Shown: one piece after another, positions 14,340 to 16,612 of the stretch | Layout: the number at the start of each line of letters is the position of its first letter | Numbering within the stretch: position 1 is the stretch's first letter | Program-made: the position numbers and the translations under genes | Assembly: GCA_964389575.1 (NCBI GenBank) | Contig: CAYMFF010000064.1 | Span: 1-16,612, forward strand | DNA length: 16,612 nucleotides | Direction: 5' to 3' | Source: JAGNRR01 sp964389575 | GTDB taxonomy: Bacteria > Bacteroidota > Bacteroidia > Chitinophagales > Chitinophagaceae | Notes under the pieces: generated by a model | Seen by the model: only the letters and a program-made list of their open reading frames with translations | Database searches by the model: none | What the model was told of the DNA's origin: nothing

Positions 14340-15791
14340 TTAGTTTTCCCTTCTTATATCAAGTACTAGCATTGCTACGCTGCCTTTTTCAAATTCGGCG
14401 TTAAAGCCTACATTGTCTTGGGTTAAAACCATATCATTACTGCTAATCAGTTTATCACCTAATTCTTCATAAACCTTGTCTAAAAGTGAACCAGTACCGT
14501 TTTCATTAATACTCTCAACGATGTTTGTTATTGACAATTCTTCCAAAGAAAAAAGAACCACGGTATAATCTGAATCTACCCCATCATCATTAAGTTGGTA
14601 TATGCTTCCTTTTGAAGGCAAACATAATTGTGCATTTTCAGCATTCACGTATGCACTTATGTTTTGGTTATTTGGAAATAAAACATTTGAACCATTACCT
14701 TTTTGATATCCAAAAACATAAACATAAGCTGGCCTGTTTACATTAGCCATCATGTGGTAGCGTTCCAGACCGTATTTTTTCTTTGTAATATAATCTCCTA
14801 TTCCTAAATCTTCTTCGTCTGCGACAACGGTTTGAAATTGAAGTGTATTAGCATCGTCCGAGTTTGCTATTGAAACTTCCATTACACCTTTGATTCTTAC
14901 TTTTATTTCAAGTGAACCTGAAAGTTGTTTTTTTGAGTTTACCTTTTTTGGAAAAGGAATGATTTCATATGCATAGGGTGTTCGTTCTACAAAATCTTTA
15001 TAGCGGATCCACGTAAAGCCATTATTCCCCCATTGTTCACCCCAACTATTGATTACTTTAAAGGCACCACCATCATAAAGTTCGTCATCAAATGCTATTA
15101 CACACATTGCATGACCACCTGAACCTATGCTTTCACCAGGGTTGTATACATCAACGGCTCCAGAAAATTCTGAGTCTACTCTAAATCCAATAATAACCGG
15201 GTTGCCGCTTATTAGTGATCTTCTGATTTGATCAACCTTTATATCGAAATCATCTTCTTTATCAAATAATTTTGTGTAGTCCATGATTTTGAACTTTTCG
15301 GCTCCTGCATATAAGTTTTCAGGAATTGAATCAGCACACAAATATGGAAAATCAGCAAATAAGGCCGAACCTTTTAAACTCATATGTTCAAGAGCTTTGT
15401 TAAGATAAGCACCTTTAAGACAATCGAAATCACTTGCTACATTAGAGTTTAGATAAGTAAAAAGAGGCGAAAAGGCTAGTTTTGCTATCTCTGATTTATC
15501 AGTGATATTTTTTAATTTCGCTTCGATAATTGTCCTTCCGTAATAGGCTGTTGACCAGCCTACACAAGTACCATGCTCTGATTGTGATTTAATGATTGGG
15601 GCGAATTTCTCTAGTGAGGCACTAGAAACATCGGGAACTACATCTTGAAAACCTAAATCCGGAGATTTTAAAGGTGTTGCTTGGTATACTTCATCAGAAT
15701 ATTCATCAATAATTAGACCAGTTTGTGGTAATTGGCTTTGTGAATAAAAAATTAGTGTATGTAAAAAGAAGAATAAAGATAATTTTTTCAT
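14340..15791 (-). CDS. Exported papain-like C1 cysteine protease with DUF4384-like domain
   Basis: The leader MKKLSLFFFLHTLIFYSQSQ exports the 483-residue product. The catalytic set of C1 peptidases is complete: Gln70 (oxyanion) and Cys76 in QSEHGTCVGWSTAY, His227 in GSGGHAMCVIAFDD, and Asn248 in FKVINSWGEQWG. The peptidase domain covers about 55-275. A 40-residue stretch before it is short for a classic propeptide. Residues about 290-420 resemble DUF4384: YHMMANVNRPAYVYVFGYQ, then NVLFPNN, then LCLPS and an acidic turn. That domain is often fused to surface or periplasmic peptidases, including caspase-like ones. It leads the operon with the lipoprotein and M48 genes. The A/C-rich leader before its ATG resembles that before the barrel gene. 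A 68-bp gap separates it from luxR, so it may be co-transcribed with luxR or have its own promoter (TATTTTAG on the minus strand is near the -7 consensus). Confidence 0.88.
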   Translation of the reverse strand: MKKLSLFFFLHTLIFYSQSQLPQTGLIIDEYSDEVYQATPLKSPDLGFQDVVPDVSSASLEKFAPIIKSQSEHGTCVGWSTAYYGRTIIEAKLKNITDKSEIAKLAFSPLFTYLNSNVASDFDCLKGAYLNKALEHMSLKGSALFADFPYLCADSIPENLYAGAEKFKIMDYTKLFDKEDDFDIKVDQIRRSLISGNPVIIGFRVDSEFSGAVDVYNPGESIGSGGHAMCVIAFDDELYDGGAFKVINSWGEQWGNNGFTWIRYKDFVERTPYAYEIIPFPKKVNSKKQLSGSLEIKVRIKGVMEVSIANSDDANTLQFQTVVADEEDLGIGDYITKKKYGLERYHMMANVNRPAYVYVFGYQKGNGSNVLFPNNQNISAYVNAENAQLCLPSKGSIYQLNDDGVDSDYTVVLFSLEELSITNIVESINENGTGSLLDKVYEELGDKLISSNDMVLTQDNVGFNAEFEKGSVAMLVLDIRREN

Positions 15792-15859
15792 TGTTGGTTG
15801 TTTGGTTTGAACCTAAAATAAAGATTTCTTGTCCATTTTTATAAAAAAAGCGTTAAAAA

Positions 15860-16120
15860 TCATAGAAAAAAGGAGAAAAGTATGACATCTCTTAAAGATT
15901 TAAATTTACCTTTTCTATAAATGTTTTTTCGATGGGTGTCAACGGTGTTTTTTGAAATGAATAGTTTTGAACTTATTTCATCGCTGGTTAGTCCTTCGGC
16001 CATTTCAATAATAATTTCTTTTTCCCTTTTGGTGAAAATACTTTTATCAACATCTATATCATTTCGAAATTTATAGAGTCGTTCACCTAAATTAGTTAGT
16101 ACTGACATTGTTGATTGCAT
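15860..16120 (-). CDS. Short LuxR/GerE-type DNA-binding protein
   Basis: The 86-residue product contains a full GerE helix-turn-helix (about 28-80): IFTKREKEIIIEMAEGL, then TSDEISSKLFISKNTVDTHRKNIYRK. These positions match the conserved contacts of LuxR-family domains (TxRExEI, and the recognition helix S-xNTVxTHRxNI). Most flavobacterial relatives carry a receiver, PAS or other sensory domain of 100 residues or more before it. Here only about 27 residues precede it. The frame stays open for 13 codons upstream of the ATG (to a TAA at 16160-16162) and would read AISHQNKNYDNYQ, so the gene may be the remaining 3' part of a longer one. The helix-turn-helix itself is intact, so it can still be functional. 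Met5 (16108) is an alternative start. It is 68 bp upstream of the C1 protease gene, and a phased direct repeat lies upstream. Confidence 0.78.
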   Translation of the reverse strand: MQSTMSVLTNLGERLYKFRNDIDVDKSIFTKREKEIIIEMAEGLTSDEISSKLFISKNTVDTHRKNIYRKGKFKSLRDVILFSFFL

Positions 16121-16182
16121 TTGGTAATTATCATAATTTTTATTCTGATGTGAAATAGCTTAATTATCAGATGATTACAAAA

Positions 16183-16217
16183 AAAATGTCGTGAATGAAA
16201 AGTAAAATGTCGTGAAT
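16183..16217. promoter_or_regulatory. Direct repeat with 21-bp period upstream of luxR, LytTR-site-like
   Basis: The 14-bp sequence AAAATGTCGTGAAT occurs at 16183-16196 and again at 16204-16217, a period of exactly 21 bp, or two helical turns. LytTR regulators typically bind two direct repeats about 21-22 bp apart, just upstream of the promoter. On the minus strand the repeats end in a T-run and TTTG (16178-16181), a possible -33 element, 63 bp before the luxR start. The -7 box is weak. Binding by the LytTR protein of this cluster is inferred. Confidence 0.55.
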
Positions 16218-16360
16218 TGCATACCTATTAGAGAGTATTCTTACAGCTTGGCTATCGCCCTTCACTCCTAACCAATGCTGCAAATAGAAAGTCAAAAGCG
16301 TTGCATTTGCTTTGCAATTTGCTCCTAAGTTTTGAGCAAGTTCAAACTGTTTACAAAATA

Positions 16361-16393
16361 AGAAAGCCATCTGCCAAAGACAGATAGCTTTCT
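16361..16393 (-). terminator. Hairpin, candidate terminator of a gene beyond the right edge
   Basis: The 13-bp arms at 16361-16373 and 16381-16393 (AGAAAGCCATCTG and CAGATAGCTTTCT) pair with one G-T mismatch around a 7-nt loop. On the minus strand the stem is followed by TATTTTGT, so it fits a terminator for a minus-strand transcript coming from beyond 16612. On the plus strand no T-run follows. Confidence 0.45.
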
Positions 16394-16435
16394 AAGTATC
16401 ATAGAGCCGGAGTGATTGGCTGACGCCTGACCTTC

Positions 16436-16598
16436 TTTAAACTAAACGTTTATTTCTAAAAGCAATCCCACTCCTTCGCCCTCAGCTTCGGAGTATTTGC
16501 CTTTTAAACCAATCTTTTGTTTCTAAAAGCAATTCCAGAGCCCGACTTCAGGTAGCGTTCAAAATCATTTCTCCTCCGCCAAGGCTACGGAGAATTTG
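16436..16598. repeat. Two interleaved pairs of imperfect repeats
   Basis: Pair A is 16436-16469 and 16503-16536 (TTTAAAC, then TTTCTAAAAGCAAT-CC), 67 bp apart. Pair B is 16471-16499 and 16571-16598 (CTCCT-CGCC, then CGGAG-ATTTG). Each B unit can fold on itself through CTCC and GGAG. All reading frames here are broken, so this looks like decayed or non-coding repeat DNA rather than a gene end. Confidence 0.55.
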
Positions 16599-16612
16599 TT
16601 TGATGAATCAAA

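Larger units (their letters stand above)
16121..16612. other. Gene-poor right end of the window
   Basis: These 492 bp contain no gene I can support. They hold the luxR upstream region with its direct repeat, the hairpin at 16361-16393 and imperfect repeats between 16436 and 16598. A 67-codon minus-strand frame (16167-16370) starts inside the hairpin and runs through the direct repeats, and its product resembles nothing I know. No tRNA cloverleaf was found. Confidence 0.6.

Noticed and set aside
16167..16370. 67-codon minus-strand frame as a gene
   Set aside because: It starts within a hairpin stem, runs through the 21-bp direct repeats and has no recognisable features. Regulatory DNA explains it better.

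Overview
The window looks like a chromosomal segment of a marine-type member of the Flavobacteriaceae (Bacteroidota). The DNA is AT-rich. Exported proteins have signal peptides ending just before Gln, and there are several lipoproteins. One large surface protein ends in a type IX secretion system (T9SS) type A sorting tail. One regulator has the TPR-transmembrane-LytTR layout that is characteristic of this phylum. No tRNA, rRNA, CRISPR array, insertion sequence or phage gene was seen.

Layout. At the left edge a lipoprotein gene (1-268, minus, cut by the window) diverges from a plus-strand gene for an exported protein of unknown function (425-1222). A perfect 20-bp palindrome lies between them. 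Everything from 1253 to 16120 is on the minus strand and is packed with short gaps or overlaps, so it reads from right to left. The order is: a short LuxR/GerE-type DNA-binding protein (15860-16120), a C1 papain-like protease with a DUF4384-like C-terminus (14340-15791), a small lipoprotein (13862-14329), an M48-type zinc protease (12403-13869), then a 122-bp gap with a second copy of the palindrome. After the gap come an outer-membrane beta-barrel candidate (10817-12280), a 1545-residue T9SS-secreted adhesin-like protein with leucine-rich repeats and Calx-beta-like modules (6169-10806), an FN3-type lipoprotein (5444-6172), an exported 205-residue protein (4774-5391), a membrane TPR-LytTR regulator (3230-4765), a CHASE2 membrane protein with no output domain (2017-3213) and an exported FecR-like protein (1253-2044). 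The right end (16121-16612) has no convincing gene. It holds a 21-bp-period direct repeat upstream of luxR, a hairpin and imperfect repeats.

How the parts may work together (inference). The cluster looks like an envelope sensing and surface-remodelling module. A CHASE2 plus FecR sensor pair and a transmembrane LytTR regulator sit behind the genes for a surface adhesin, its lipoprotein and a barrel, while two exported proteases form the adjoining upstream unit. CHASE2 and FecR-like proteins are neighbours in other phyla, but there the CHASE2 protein usually carries a cyclase, kinase or phosphatase domain. Here it has none, and the LytTR protein next door could supply the output. Two classes of candidate operator suggest a circuit: phased direct repeats of LytTR-site geometry in front of luxR, and a shared palindrome (AATACCC-N6-GGGTATT) in front of the barrel-adhesin-sensor operon and in the left divergent promoter region. 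The GerE protein could bind that palindrome. The gene families are mostly clear; the circuit and the joint function are hypotheses.
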